Shown in pieces: positions 12,805 through 21,011 of a stretch of 27,227 nt of DNA. This DNA is from a virus, in IMG/VR virus record IMGVR_UViG_3300025889_000780, positions 1 to 27,227 of that record; one strand, given 5' to 3'. The position numbers and the translations under genes were made by a program. A model generated the notes under the pieces. It searched no databases. It saw nothing but the letters and a program-made list of their open reading frames with translations, and had not been told where the DNA came from. Position 1 is the first letter of the stretch, and each line of letters starts with the position of its first letter.

Positions 12805-12979
12805 GGCGGTCTTCGTAAAGCTGTGTTAAGTCCGCAATTATATCTTGAATCACATCCAACTCGCAGATGTCTTCTAAAAGGACATACCACCGTTCATTTA
12901 AAACGACAAACCCTTCGCCATCGTGTAGGTCGTAATAAATTGAACCCACTTTTGCCGCCGTTCGTATTTCATCCCTCAT
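12779..12979 (-). CDS. Hypothetical 66-aa protein after the polymerase
   Basis: The chosen start is ATG 12979 (MRDEIRTAAKVGSIYYDLHD), overlapping the polymerase stop by 4 nt (ATGA) with GAGGAG 6 nt upstream. The product is acidic with a probable beta-hairpin start (GEGFVVLNERWYVLLEDI) and a helical end. No family is recognised. Coupled to polymerase expression. Confidence 0.75.
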   Translation of the reverse strand: MRDEIRTAAKVGSIYYDLHDGEGFVVLNERWYVLLEDICELDVIQDIIADLTQLYEDRHAEVFTDK

Positions 12980-14883
12980 AATTGCTCCTCGCACTCGCCC
13001 CAACTTGGCCCCACTTCTACGTCACACTTGTTCGGAACCTGTAGCGGCACCGCATTCTCCATGATCGTAGCAAGTTCCCTTGCTTGTTCCGGGTTGTCTA
13101 CAGAAAAAGCCAGTTCGTCGTGAACCTGCAACATGGGGATAAAACCCGCCTCACAAACGTCTACCATCGCCTGCTTAGTCATATCTGCGGCAGAAGCCTG
13201 TATCAACCTATTTAACGCCTTGTAAGTGTATGCCCGCCGCAAACTGGTCGTTGGGCCGTGGGTCGCGATTGCTTCCTCGCGTGGAAGCGCCTTGTGCATT
13301 TCAAAGCTGTTGGGTTCCCACAGATCAAAGCGGCACTTCCTGCCGCGCAGTGAACGCAGACTGCCCGAGGACCGTGGGTCGTCAAGCTTGTTTTGTACGC
13401 CTTTCATCAGGCCCCTCACAAACGGTACGCGCTTGTGATACTGCTGTGTTAGGGCTTTTGCTTCGTCCACGGTCAGATCTAGTTGGTCCGACAGCTTGTT
13501 AACTCCCATGCCGTACATCATGCCGAGGTTGATCACCTTAGCTTGCTTACGTGGGATGCCTGCCATCTCGCTGACCATGCTGTGGAAGTCCATGTCCGGG
13601 TTGTTGCGGTAGCCGTCCACGAAGCTTTCTACGCCCTCCATGGGCATATTTTTATAGTCTCCGTAGTTCTTTGCGAAGTGAACCAAGATCCGTGGTTCCT
13701 GCTGGGAGAAGTCTATGGCCGCCCACTGCTGGCCTTCTTCTGGTAGGAATAGCGAACGGATCATGGGGCCTAGCTCTGGGTCGCGGGCCGGGATTTGTTG
13801 TAGGTTGGGCGAGTTCATGGAGATGCGGCCTGAGACGGTGCCGCCATCGTCAGACCGTAACTGATTGATATGACTGTGGATTCTTCCATCGTGGACATAT
13901 TTCAGGATACCGTCGATGAATGAGCCACTGGTCTTGTTCAGGTTGCGCGCTTTAACGATGTGCTTTGCAAGCTCATGGCTATGCTCAGACAGAAACGATT
14001 TGGTAAAGCTGGGCGCTCCTTTCTCCGTGCGCGGATAGGGGATGCTCTGTTTGTCAAACGCCTTGGCTATGGATTGCGCGGCCCAGATCTCCACGTCCAT
14101 GCCCGCCAGCGATTTGATCTGTTTGACCGTCTCCTTTTCCTGCTTCATTAGGATTTGCTTGGTCCGTTCGGCGCGGTCGATGTCTACCCGGATGCCCCGC
14201 ATAGTCATATCCACAAGGTGCGGCAGGAGTGCAATCTCAAGCCGCCACACATCCCAAAGCTCCTCACGGTTCAACAACGTCTTGAAGTGTCCCCAAAGCT
14301 CCAGCGTAATCTCCGCGTCTGTTTCGGCGTAGGGGCCGACGTACATTGCGGGTAGCTTCCACATCTCGCCTTTCGGGTCTACGCCAAATTCTTTCGCGGC
14401 CTCTACCAAGGTCTTTTCTGATTTGGTTTTGCCAAGGTGGTCGTAGCAGAGGGCGTTCAGGCTGTAGCTAAAGCGGTTTTCGTCAATCAGGCTAGCGGTA
14501 ATCATTGTATCGATAACGCGCCCCTTAACCTCAAACCCCTCTGCACGTATCCAGCCCAGATCATACTGGGCGTTGTGCATGATCTTGTCAGCAGGGCACT
14601 CAAATACTTTCTTGAGCCATTTACTGACGATGCGCTTGTCAAGGTTACCCCCGCCAGCATGACCGACGGGGATGTAGCCTTTCCAACCCGGCACTGCTAT
14701 GGCGTAACCCACCACTTCACCATCCTTTGTGGGCCAGCCGGGTCCTTTCTGTTTAAGATTCGGGTCCCGTGTTTCCACGTCGATGGCGATTTCTTCGGCG
14801 TCAAAAATGTTGGGCAACTCCACGGGAGGCACCCAATCGCTCTTTGGCGGGAACATAGCCATTTGCAGTTTGCCGGTTGTCAT
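12976..14883 (-). CDS. polA: Family A DNA polymerase with 3'-5' exonuclease
   Basis: The phage replicative polymerase, 635 aa. The exonuclease domain shows DVE (D35/E37), HNAQYD (103-108) and YAETD (185-189). The polymerase domain shows motif A DFSQQEPR (391-398), motif B RKQAKVINLGMMYG (445-458) and motif C HDE (588-590). There is no 5'-3' exonuclease domain, as in T7-type polymerases. The residue equivalent to E. coli Phe762 is Leu453. Two heptamer-repeat-like stretches fall in variable loops of the thumb/fingers region (residues 501-507 and 541-546). The ATG at 14883 overlaps the zinc-ribbon stop by 1 nt (TAATG). Confidence 0.97.
   Translation of the reverse strand: MTTGKLQMAMFPPKSDWVPPVELPNIFDAEEIAIDVETRDPNLKQKGPGWPTKDGEVVGYAIAVPGWKGYIPVGHAGGGNLDKRIVSKWLKKVFECPADKIMHNAQYDLGWIRAEGFEVKGRVIDTMITASLIDENRFSYSLNALCYDHLGKTKSEKTLVEAAKEFGVDPKGEMWKLPAMYVGPYAETDAEITLELWGHFKTLLNREELWDVWRLEIALLPHLVDMTMRGIRVDIDRAERTKQILMKQEKETVKQIKSLAGMDVEIWAAQSIAKAFDKQSIPYPRTEKGAPSFTKSFLSEHSHELAKHIVKARNLNKTSGSFIDGILKYVHDGRIHSHINQLRSDDGGTVSGRISMNSPNLQQIPARDPELGPMIRSLFLPEEGQQWAAIDFSQQEPRILVHFAKNYGDYKNMPMEGVESFVDGYRNNPDMDFHSMVSEMAGIPRKQAKVINLGMMYGMGVNKLSDQLDLTVDEAKALTQQYHKRVPFVRGLMKGVQNKLDDPRSSGSLRSLRGRKCRFDLWEPNSFEMHKALPREEAIATHGPTTSLRRAYTYKALNRLIQASAADMTKQAMVDVCEAGFIPMLQVHDELAFSVDNPEQARELATIMENAVPLQVPNKCDVEVGPSWGECEEQL
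13253..13266. repeat. Heptamer-repeat-like copy in polymerase (THGPTT)
   Basis: gggccgtgggtcgc, encoding THGPTT in a non-conserved loop between motifs B and C. A degenerate copy that could be chance. Confidence 0.4.
13367..13383. repeat. Heptamer-repeat-like copy in polymerase (DDPRSSG)
   Basis: gaggaccgtgggtcgtc, encoding DDPRSSG in a loop after motif B. Degenerate copy. Confidence 0.45.
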
Positions 14884-15041
14884 TAGGCCACCTTACGCTC
14901 GCGCAAAATTGCTTTCTCAAAATAGTCACAAGCTCGGCACCACCAGCCCACCCGTTTATTTTCTGCCGCGTGAATGATCTCTTCTGCCTTTTTCTCGCAC
15001 TTTGGACAGGGTATGTAACTCATTTCTGTTATTTGCTTCAT
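14883..15041 (-). CDS. 52-aa zinc-ribbon protein
   Basis: A 53-codon frame from ATG 15041, overlapping the helicase stop by 4 nt (ATGA), to TAA at 14883, overlapping the polymerase ATG by 1 nt (TAATG). The product has CPKC (C12/C15) and CRAC (C35/C38) knuckles around WW, a classic zinc ribbon, with a basic tail (LRERKVA). M7 is an alternative start. It sits between helicase and polymerase with coupling on both sides, so a replication accessory role is likely. Confidence 0.85.
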   Translation of the reverse strand: MKQITEMSYIPCPKCEKKAEEIIHAAENKRVGWWCRACDYFEKAILRERKVA

Positions 15042-16540
15042 AAAGCGTAAGCTCTCCAATAATCTTCTGGTTCTAGGATGTAGAGGTTTTGAAGTGCCCG
15101 CGTCACCCCCACGTAAAAGACGCGGTGAAGATCGTCCCCTGACGACTCAAGCGCCGCCGCAGTCAGATCCGGAAGGATTACAACGTTTTGTGCCTCGCCG
15201 CCTTTTGCCCCGTGGATCGTGGACAGTCGAATGCGGGGCTTGGCGTTGAATTTTTCGCCCCGGCGTAGAAGTGCCGTGATGTAGGCTCGATCCCCATCAG
15301 GTATTTTATCCATTGCCTCATGCCAGATCATCTTGTCCGTGGCCAATAGACCGAAATGTTCTTGTAATTCCCTGAGTTCAAACATTTGGTTATCGTCGGC
15401 GTTAATGGTTTTGTGCCCGCGCTTGACCCGGACGCCATTTCCTGACATGTATGAGTAGATGGCTTGCGCGGTGCCCGTGGTCACGGCACGGCCTTTCCGC
15501 AAACCCTCCCATCCATTGATGGCTAAGGACATTTTTTGCGGAATGGATCGGCCCCCGTTTTGTCGTTCAAACAGATAGCCACCGTTTTTTAATTCTTGCT
15601 CTATGGGGTAAAGCATAAACCGTGCTTGCGCCATGATCAGCCAGCCACCTTCCGACATGTCTATTGAGCGAATGTCGGGCACACGGTAAATCTGCCCCTG
15701 CTCCTGCCGAGGGCGGTACACCTTTGGGAAACGGTTTTGTATTCGTGAAGCTATTTTCTCAGCCAGTGCGTGAATGGCCGCAGGGACGCGGTAGCTTTGC
15801 TCCAATACCTCCGCGCCACCGGGCAAGTTAATGAAGTGCTCAACGTCGGCTCCTGCCCAACGGTAGATAGCCTGATCGTCATCGCCCGCTACAAACATTC
15901 GCTCTGACTTCGCGTCCAATTTATGGGCAATGTCCCACTGCAACGGAGAAAGGTCTTGCGCCTCGTCAAGGAAAGATATTTTGAATGAGGGCATTAAGTG
16001 ATCGGCCTGCTTAACGAAAGCCAAAAGCATGTCGGTAAAGTCCATGAGGCCAAACGATTTCTTATAATTTTCGTAAGAGTCGGCCACATACTTGACTTCA
16101 AGCCACGTGAAGTTCACGTTCGAGTGGTTGTACTCATGCTGAAGCGCGGTCTTTTTTGTTTTTGCAAGGTTTATTAGCTGAAGGATCGGGTGATCTGTCG
16201 CTTTAAACGACACATCCTCCTCTTCGCTACTTGAGCTATGAAGCGTGAAACCTATGGCTTTAGACAACTCCTTATAGTTTTGGTCGCTCATCAACTGGTT
16301 TTCGTTTACGCCCATTAGCCTGTAAGCCAGAGAATGGATTGTGCGGAAATACGGCAAGTCTTTTACGGGGTCCAAGTCAAACCGTTTAGCGGCCCGATCT
16401 CTAGCTTCGTTTGCCGCTTTTCTAGTAAACGCGAAAAACCCCACTTGTGAAGGGGTTATTCCCGACTCTAACGATTTTTCCACCATGTTTAACAACGTAG
16501 TGGTTTTCCCCGTTCCCGGAGGTCCAAAGATGCGAAACAT
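15038..16540 (-). CDS. UvrD/PcrA-like superfamily 1 helicase
   Basis: A 500-aa 3'-5' type DNA helicase. Motifs in order: Walker A GPPGTGKT (6-13), Ia AFTRKAANEA (37-46), II FLDEAQD (190-196), III AGDDDQAIYRWAGA (218-231), IV QSYR (248-251), V STIHGAKGGEAQNVV (440-454), VI FYVGVTRA (475-482). The protein begins almost directly at Walker A, so the usual N-terminal Q motif is missing, and it is shorter than UvrD (about 720 aa). The start overlaps the primase stop by 1 nt (TAATG). It probably unwinds the fork or acts in recombination. Confidence 0.95.
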   Translation of the reverse strand: MFRIFGPPGTGKTTTLLNMVEKSLESGITPSQVGFFAFTRKAANEARDRAAKRFDLDPVKDLPYFRTIHSLAYRLMGVNENQLMSDQNYKELSKAIGFTLHSSSSEEEDVSFKATDHPILQLINLAKTKKTALQHEYNHSNVNFTWLEVKYVADSYENYKKSFGLMDFTDMLLAFVKQADHLMPSFKISFLDEAQDLSPLQWDIAHKLDAKSERMFVAGDDDQAIYRWAGADVEHFINLPGGAEVLEQSYRVPAAIHALAEKIASRIQNRFPKVYRPRQEQGQIYRVPDIRSIDMSEGGWLIMAQARFMLYPIEQELKNGGYLFERQNGGRSIPQKMSLAINGWEGLRKGRAVTTGTAQAIYSYMSGNGVRVKRGHKTINADDNQMFELRELQEHFGLLATDKMIWHEAMDKIPDGDRAYITALLRRGEKFNAKPRIRLSTIHGAKGGEAQNVVILPDLTAAALESSGDDLHRVFYVGVTRALQNLYILEPEDYWRAYAL

Positions 16541-18078
16541 TAGAACGGGTCCGTGGCCCGTGTTTCAAAACTTTTGGACTCTACTTGATCGTGCGGGATG
16601 TCCTGCACAGGTACGCGCCACACGCGTGTCGGCTTTCCTTTTATTTTTAACAGCATGGATTCCCCATTTATGTCCCGTAAACGTTGTGCCACTTTGTGGG
16701 TTTTAAACTCACTAAAGCGGTTCTTTCTCAAAAAGCTTTCAAAGTCTTTTAGTCTAAAGTGAACGGCGTTGCTCTCTTCATCAACCCATGGTCTGCGGAG
16801 CAATATCTCTTCGCGGTCTTCCGCTTTCTGCGTCGAGGTGCAAAACTCATCAAGGTATTCGTAGAACTGACCATTGATGCTAGCGTCCTCCGACACTTCC
16901 ATGATGGACCCGTCGGTTTCTGCCATTTCTTTCATCAACTGATTGATGCGGCCTTCCCAGCCACGCCGGGGCATGGTCTGGGGCATGAAGTTAAGCTGTT
17001 CGATACAGGCTTTCTGGAAGATGGTCTGGTTTTGGAGCGCGTCCGTGTCCAGTTCAAGCGGTACGCCATTAACGTCAAGAAACCACACAGGCGGTATGGA
17101 GTTGTACTTCCGTAAGTTTGCCACAGCCATGTCGCTGACAGCCGCGCCAATGCCGTACTTCCGGGTTTGACACAACTCTCGGTTGCAGTACGGCTGAATG
17201 GGGGCGTCGTTACAGCGGTAGGCGTAGTCTTTTTTCTCAAGCTGTTTGACGACTATGTTGACTTCACTCAACGGTAACGGCGGATCAATGTACGCCATAT
17301 TGTGATGCAACACTTCATCCTGCCATGTGTCTGGGTACGCTTTTCGCAGATACACGCCTATGCTGAAGAGTCCGTTGTTTCGTCCTCCTTCGCTGATTTT
17401 TTGGGCGCATAAGGTTTGGAGACAAGGCGGACCGTCCACAATTGCTGTTCCTTCAACCGTGGCTTGCGTAAGTGCTTGTAGTTGTTCTGGCGTTTGGACG
17501 TGCGCCGCATGTAGTCCGAAAAATTCTTCCAGAGTTGCCGCACTGCCGTCATCATTGAACGCATAGCGCAACCCCTCCTCCGCATCAAAGTACGGCATGT
17601 TTAAGAAGTTTCCGATATCCCCCCGATCTAAAAACAACTTAATCTGTTTGGGGAAGATTTCACTGCCGCCGTAGCCTAAGCCACTAGCCAAGTGTTGTAA
17701 CGTTGACTGCATCGCCTTTGCAGTCACCCACTCACTGCAAAATAAAAAGCAGTGCGCGCCCCCAGATTTTGAACGACATACTACCAAAGGGAGCTTCCCA
17801 TGTCTGATCTTTTCGATCAGTCGGGTGTGGTCGAGCGGGTATTCATCAATGTCAATACAACCCCATTTACAGGCGTCGTCTTCGTTAATCGGAATAATTC
17901 CAATCCCAGCGCCTTCCCCAGCAAGGTGCTGTTCAAAATGCTCCGTGGTCCGTGGTTCGCGGACGACGCGAGCTTTGCCGGTGTTCTTACCGTTGGCTTT
18001 TGTGCTATCGATCTCATAGGTGCCATAGGCTTGCTTTAAGCCATCGAAGATAGCCGCAAATCTTTTTGCATCAGACAT
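16540..18078 (-). CDS. Archaeo-eukaryotic-type primase (TOTE/PrimPol-like)
   Basis: A 512-aa protein. The N-terminal AEP domain shows WGCIDIDEY with D76/D78, CRSKSGGAH with H109, and SEIFPKQ (139-145) then NFLNMPYF, the motif set of TOTE-type AEP primases. A middle region with RNNGLFSIGVYLRK (PriCT-like helices) and a Cys group near YRCNDAPIQPYCNRELC could hold a metal. The C-terminal part looks like a winged helix and a linker. It likely makes primers for the polymerase. Two heptamer-repeat copies are inside: REPRTTE (40-46) and RATDP just before the stop. No strong ribosome binding site is seen at ATG 18078. Confidence 0.87.
   Translation of the reverse strand: MSDAKRFAAIFDGLKQAYGTYEIDSTKANGKNTGKARVVREPRTTEHFEQHLAGEGAGIGIIPINEDDACKWGCIDIDEYPLDHTRLIEKIRHGKLPLVVCRSKSGGAHCFLFCSEWVTAKAMQSTLQHLASGLGYGGSEIFPKQIKLFLDRGDIGNFLNMPYFDAEEGLRYAFNDDGSAATLEEFFGLHAAHVQTPEQLQALTQATVEGTAIVDGPPCLQTLCAQKISEGGRNNGLFSIGVYLRKAYPDTWQDEVLHHNMAYIDPPLPLSEVNIVVKQLEKKDYAYRCNDAPIQPYCNRELCQTRKYGIGAAVSDMAVANLRKYNSIPPVWFLDVNGVPLELDTDALQNQTIFQKACIEQLNFMPQTMPRRGWEGRINQLMKEMAETDGSIMEVSEDASINGQFYEYLDEFCTSTQKAEDREEILLRRPWVDEESNAVHFRLKDFESFLRKNRFSEFKTHKVAQRLRDINGESMLLKIKGKPTRVWRVPVQDIPHDQVESKSFETRATDPF
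16547..16562. repeat. Heptamer repeat copy at the primase C terminus
   Basis: gggtccgtggcccgtg, identical over 16 bp to 9766-9781 and read in the same frame to give R-A-T-D-P. It ends 5 nt before the primase stop codon. Confidence 0.85.
17943..17958. repeat. Heptamer repeat copy near the primase N terminus
   Basis: ccgtggtccgtggttc, encoding EPRTT within REPRTTE at residues 40-46, ahead of the catalytic motifs. Confidence 0.75.
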
Positions 18079-18090
18079 TTTTTATAGACC

Positions 18091-18113
18091 AAGAAAGGGG
18101 GCGCGAGGCCCCC
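18091..18113 (-). terminator. Terminator or attenuator between the SSB-like gene and primase
   Basis: On the minus strand a GGGGGC/GCCCCC stem with a 5-nt loop is followed by TTTCTT, placed in the 42-nt gap. The interrupted T-run suggests partial read-through, which would lower primase relative to the SSB-like protein. Confidence 0.7.
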
Positions 18114-18120
18114 GTACAAC

Positions 18121-18897
18121 TTAAAACGGCGCGTCGTCTGACGTGTCGTCACCCTCTGCGGTGTGCTTCGCTTCCACATCACCTTTCATGATGCTATCTG
18201 CGAAGGCCTTGGCCTGCTGATAATGAGAGCCGTCTTCCACCACACCTTCAAGGCTGATGTCCCAACCATGCCAGCTACCTTTACTGTTCTCTTCCGAGAC
18301 AGTTTTAAGCAGGTAGACGTGGCTGAAACGCGGTGGCGTAAACGGACCGTTCTTACCCATCAAGGTGCGCTGGGCAATCGTGGAGTTCCACTTTCGGCTT
18401 TTTTTCATCTGCGTAGACTTCATCGCGATGACTGCCGTGGTGGTTGTTCCGTCCTCGTTGAGGATCAGGACGTAGTGCTGGTGAGTCTCCTCAATGTACG
18501 TGCCCGAGCCGCCGACAACATAATCCTTGTTGTCATCGCCGCGCTCAGTGCGAGGCCGCTTGTCTTCAGGCGTGTAGATATTTAAAGGAGCGCCGTTACC
18601 ACTGCCCCGAGGAGCCCACTCAAGATAGCGCCGCTGATAAGCGCAAGGTATGACACGAATACCTGTCTTACCAGCATACACTTGATTCGATACGGTATTG
18701 AGAATATCGCCCGCTTTAGCGTTATCAAGGTCATCCAACACTGGGTCTTGGCGGCTGAGAACTTTGAGGAAAGGGATTGCCATGTCATCTTGACTGAGGT
18801 CACCCATTCCCATTCCCGCATCTTGTTCAAAGATGCTTGCGTCAAACGTGACAATTTCATTCATTGTCTCCTTTGTTTCTGCGACTGCTTTACTCAT
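18121..18897 (-). CDS. Putative single-stranded-DNA-binding protein
   Basis: A 258-aa protein seen in many marine phage replication modules. The last residues (EGDDTSDDAPF) mimic the acidic tip with terminal Pro-Phe of bacterial SSB, which recruits replication partners. The middle is beta-rich (GIRVIPCAYQRRYLEW, HYVLILNEDGTTTTAVIAMK, SHVYLLKTVSEEN), fitting an OB-like or related fold. The start overlaps the upstream gene stop by 1 nt (TAATG). The role is inferred from tail and context, not from a named domain. Confidence 0.68.
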   Translation of the reverse strand: MSKAVAETKETMNEIVTFDASIFEQDAGMGMGDLSQDDMAIPFLKVLSRQDPVLDDLDNAKAGDILNTVSNQVYAGKTGIRVIPCAYQRRYLEWAPRGSGNGAPLNIYTPEDKRPRTERGDDNKDYVVGGSGTYIEETHQHYVLILNEDGTTTTAVIAMKSTQMKKSRKWNSTIAQRTLMGKNGPFTPPRFSHVYLLKTVSEENSKGSWHGWDISLEGVVEDGSHYQQAKAFADSIMKGDVEAKHTAEGDDTSDDAPF

Positions 18898-19469
18898 TAC
18901 TTCTTCCTCGCGATGTTAGCACGTTGGCCCACATAGGCCCCGAAAAGTTCCATAGGGAAGGCTTCCCCGTTTTGTACACGTTCTTTGACAAAGGCTTTCA
19001 GAGTGCTGGGATGCACGTCTGTTTTCTGCTCTGCGGCATAACCAAGACCTTGCGCGTACTCAATGAATTGAGACGCCTCGTGGTCTTCGCCACGACCAAA
19101 GTTACAGCTAACAGTGTTTTTGATGATGTCATCAAAACCGTTTTGCCGTAGCCAATCAAATGCCGTAGCTTTGTTTTCCGCCTTGATGTGCGCGCCATAC
19201 GTCGGACGCACAGTCACCTTTGATCCGTCCTCCAGTTCAAACGAACTAAGGCCGAGTTCAAGCAACATGGCAGGGAGGTCTTCGTCGGTGAGTTTAAGCA
19301 GTTCTCGCTTCGCTTCCTTGAGTTGATCTTCTAGCTTGCCCACAAGATCCTCTTGGTTACGAACAGCGCGAGCAATCTCTGCTACGCTGGCCAAGCCGGT
19401 GTTTGCCACCTTTTCGATGGAGGAAGCAGTGGCTTGATCTGCTTCCATGTTTAAGAGCAACTCGCTCAT
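18897..19469 (-). CDS. Coiled-coil phage replication-region protein
   Basis: A 190-aa protein, first gene of the minus-strand replication operon, with GGAGAAAAA before ATG 19469. It has an N-terminal helical coiled coil (RNQEDLVGKLEDQLKEAKRE), then a beta-rich domain (SFELEDGSKVTVRPTYGAHI) and a C-terminal part with STLKAFVKERVQNGEAFP. This layout is common next to the SSB-like gene in marine phages but has no known activity. I do not recognise a named domain. Confidence 0.75.
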   Translation of the reverse strand: MSELLLNMEADQATASSIEKVANTGLASVAEIARAVRNQEDLVGKLEDQLKEAKRELLKLTDEDLPAMLLELGLSSFELEDGSKVTVRPTYGAHIKAENKATAFDWLRQNGFDDIIKNTVSCNFGRGEDHEASQFIEYAQGLGYAAEQKTDVHPSTLKAFVKERVQNGEAFPMELFGAYVGQRANIARKK

Positions 19470-19559
19470 TTTTTCTCCTTTCGTGGTCAGGCCCTTTTTG
19501 GGGGCTGGACGCGCAGTCTCGCATCCTATATCCTCCTATGTCAAGCGTTGAGGGAAAAC
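19470..19559. promoter_or_regulatory. Divergent control region between replication operon and SNF2 gene
   Basis: The only spacer between the long minus operon and the plus-strand helicase, so it must start transcription both ways. A short dyad (CAGGCCC/GGGGCTG) around 19486-19507 could be an operator or hairpin. Promoter boxes cannot be placed with confidence. Confidence 0.5.
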
Positions 19560-21011
19560 ATGTACGAATTCAAAACAACACCCTACGATCATCAACGTAC
19601 CGCCTTCGATGAATCGTGGCGTAGGCCTTACTTCGGTTTGTTCATGGAGATGGGGACGGGCAAATCAAAAGTCGCCATCGATACCATGGGCGCGCTTTAC
19701 CAAGCCGGTGACATCGATACGGCGTTGATCATTGCCCCAAAGGGCGTCTTTGATAACTGGGTCAAAAAAGAGATCCCGGTTCATCTGCCAGACAGCATTC
19801 AGACTAAGCTGGTCAAGTGGCAACCTAACTTCACGCAGAAGTTCCGCGCAGAGATTCAGGAGATTGCCGACCCAGAGAACCGTGAGCCGGGGTTCCTGCA
19901 CATACTGGTGATGAACACAGAAGCGTTCTCAACGCCGAAGGGCGCGTCGGCGGCTCAGAAGTTTGTGCAGTTGAATCCAAACTGCATGACTATTCTGGAC
20001 GAAAGCACCAGCATTAAGAACAAGGGCGCACAGCGCACGAAGAACCTGATCAAGGTGGGACAGGCGTCGAAGTATCGCCGCATCTTGACCGGCTCACCGA
20101 TTACTAAAAGCCCCATGGATTTGTTCAGCCAGTGCATGTTTCTGGATCAGCAGGCGCTGGGCTTTGCGAGTTACTATTCGTTTCAGGGGCGCTACGCGAC
20201 CGTACAGCGGCGTTCGATGGGTCCCCACAGCTTCAACGAGATAACGGGCTATCGTCGCCTAGACGAGCTTGGGGAGAAGCTGGACACGTTTAGTACGCGG
20301 GTGTTGAAAGAGGATTGTTTGGACTTGCCGGAGAAAGTCTATCAACGGCGCGAAGTCAACCTGACCAAGGAGCAGGTGGTTTTATATAAGCAAATGAAGG
20401 ACTTAGCGTTGGCTCAGTTGGAGCAGGGCAAGCTGGCCACGACGGCATCCGTGCTGACGCAGATTATGCGGCTACAACAAATCTGTTGCGGCCACCTTCA
20501 ACCAGACGAAGGGCCGATACAAGAGATCAAAAACAACCGATTAGATGAGTTGATGGACGTGGTCGAAGAGGTCCAAGGTAAAGCTATTATCTGGGCCACT
20601 TACACCTACGATATTCACCGCATCGAAAAGGCGTTAAAGAAAAAGTGGGGCAGTGGCGTAGTAGCATCCTACTACGGTGAGACTCACCAAGATGATAGAC
20701 AGAACATTATCGACCGTTTTCAAGACCCTGACTCCGAGTTGCGTTTCTTTGTTGGACAGCCCCGGACGGGTGGTTACGGAATTACATTAACTGAAGCAAA
20801 TACAGTGATTTACTTCAGCAATAGCTACGATTTAGAGATACGTCTGCAATCAGAAGACCGCGCACACCGGATAGGCCAAAAGGACAACGTGACTTACGTT
20901 GATTTGGTCAGTCCGGGAACAATTGATGAGAAGATTCTAACCGCTTTGCGCGACAAAATAAACATTGCGGGCGACGTTTTAGGCGAATCGGCAAAGAACT
21001 GGCTGATTTAA
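19560..21011 (+). CDS. SNF2-like superfamily 2 helicase
   Basis: A 483-aa ATP-dependent DNA translocase. Motif I MEMGTGKSK (29-37), II LDEST (146-150, a DEAH-box variant), III TGSP (177-180), a C-terminal RecA lobe with GGYGITLTEANTVIYF, and motif VI QSEDRAHRIGQ (430-440), which is diagnostic for SNF2/SWI2. The chosen start is ATG 19560, 5 nt after GAGGG. It is the only large plus-strand gene, divergent from the replication operon, and its 3' end overlaps the convergent virion gene by 4 nt. Possible roles include replication initiation, branch migration or displacing bound proteins. Confidence 0.93.
   Translation: MYEFKTTPYDHQRTAFDESWRRPYFGLFMEMGTGKSKVAIDTMGALYQAGDIDTALIIAPKGVFDNWVKKEIPVHLPDSIQTKLVKWQPNFTQKFRAEIQEIADPENREPGFLHILVMNTEAFSTPKGASAAQKFVQLNPNCMTILDESTSIKNKGAQRTKNLIKVGQASKYRRILTGSPITKSPMDLFSQCMFLDQQALGFASYYSFQGRYATVQRRSMGPHSFNEITGYRRLDELGEKLDTFSTRVLKEDCLDLPEKVYQRREVNLTKEQVVLYKQMKDLALAQLEQGKLATTASVLTQIMRLQQICCGHLQPDEGPIQEIKNNRLDELMDVVEEVQGKAIIWATYTYDIHRIEKALKKKWGSGVVASYYGETHQDDRQNIIDRFQDPDSELRFFVGQPRTGGYGITLTEANTVIYFSNSYDLEIRLQSEDRAHRIGQKDNVTYVDLVSPGTIDEKILTALRDKINIAGDVLGESAKNWLI

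Noticed and set aside
13687-13700. CCGTGG match in polymerase motif A (Q-E-P-R)
   Set aside because: The residues are catalytic and conserved in the family, so the match is best explained by codon choice, not by repeat insertion.
14437-14886. Plus-strand 149-codon frame opposite the polymerase exonuclease domain
   Set aside because: Antisense shadow of a conserved gene, without ribosome binding site or domain.
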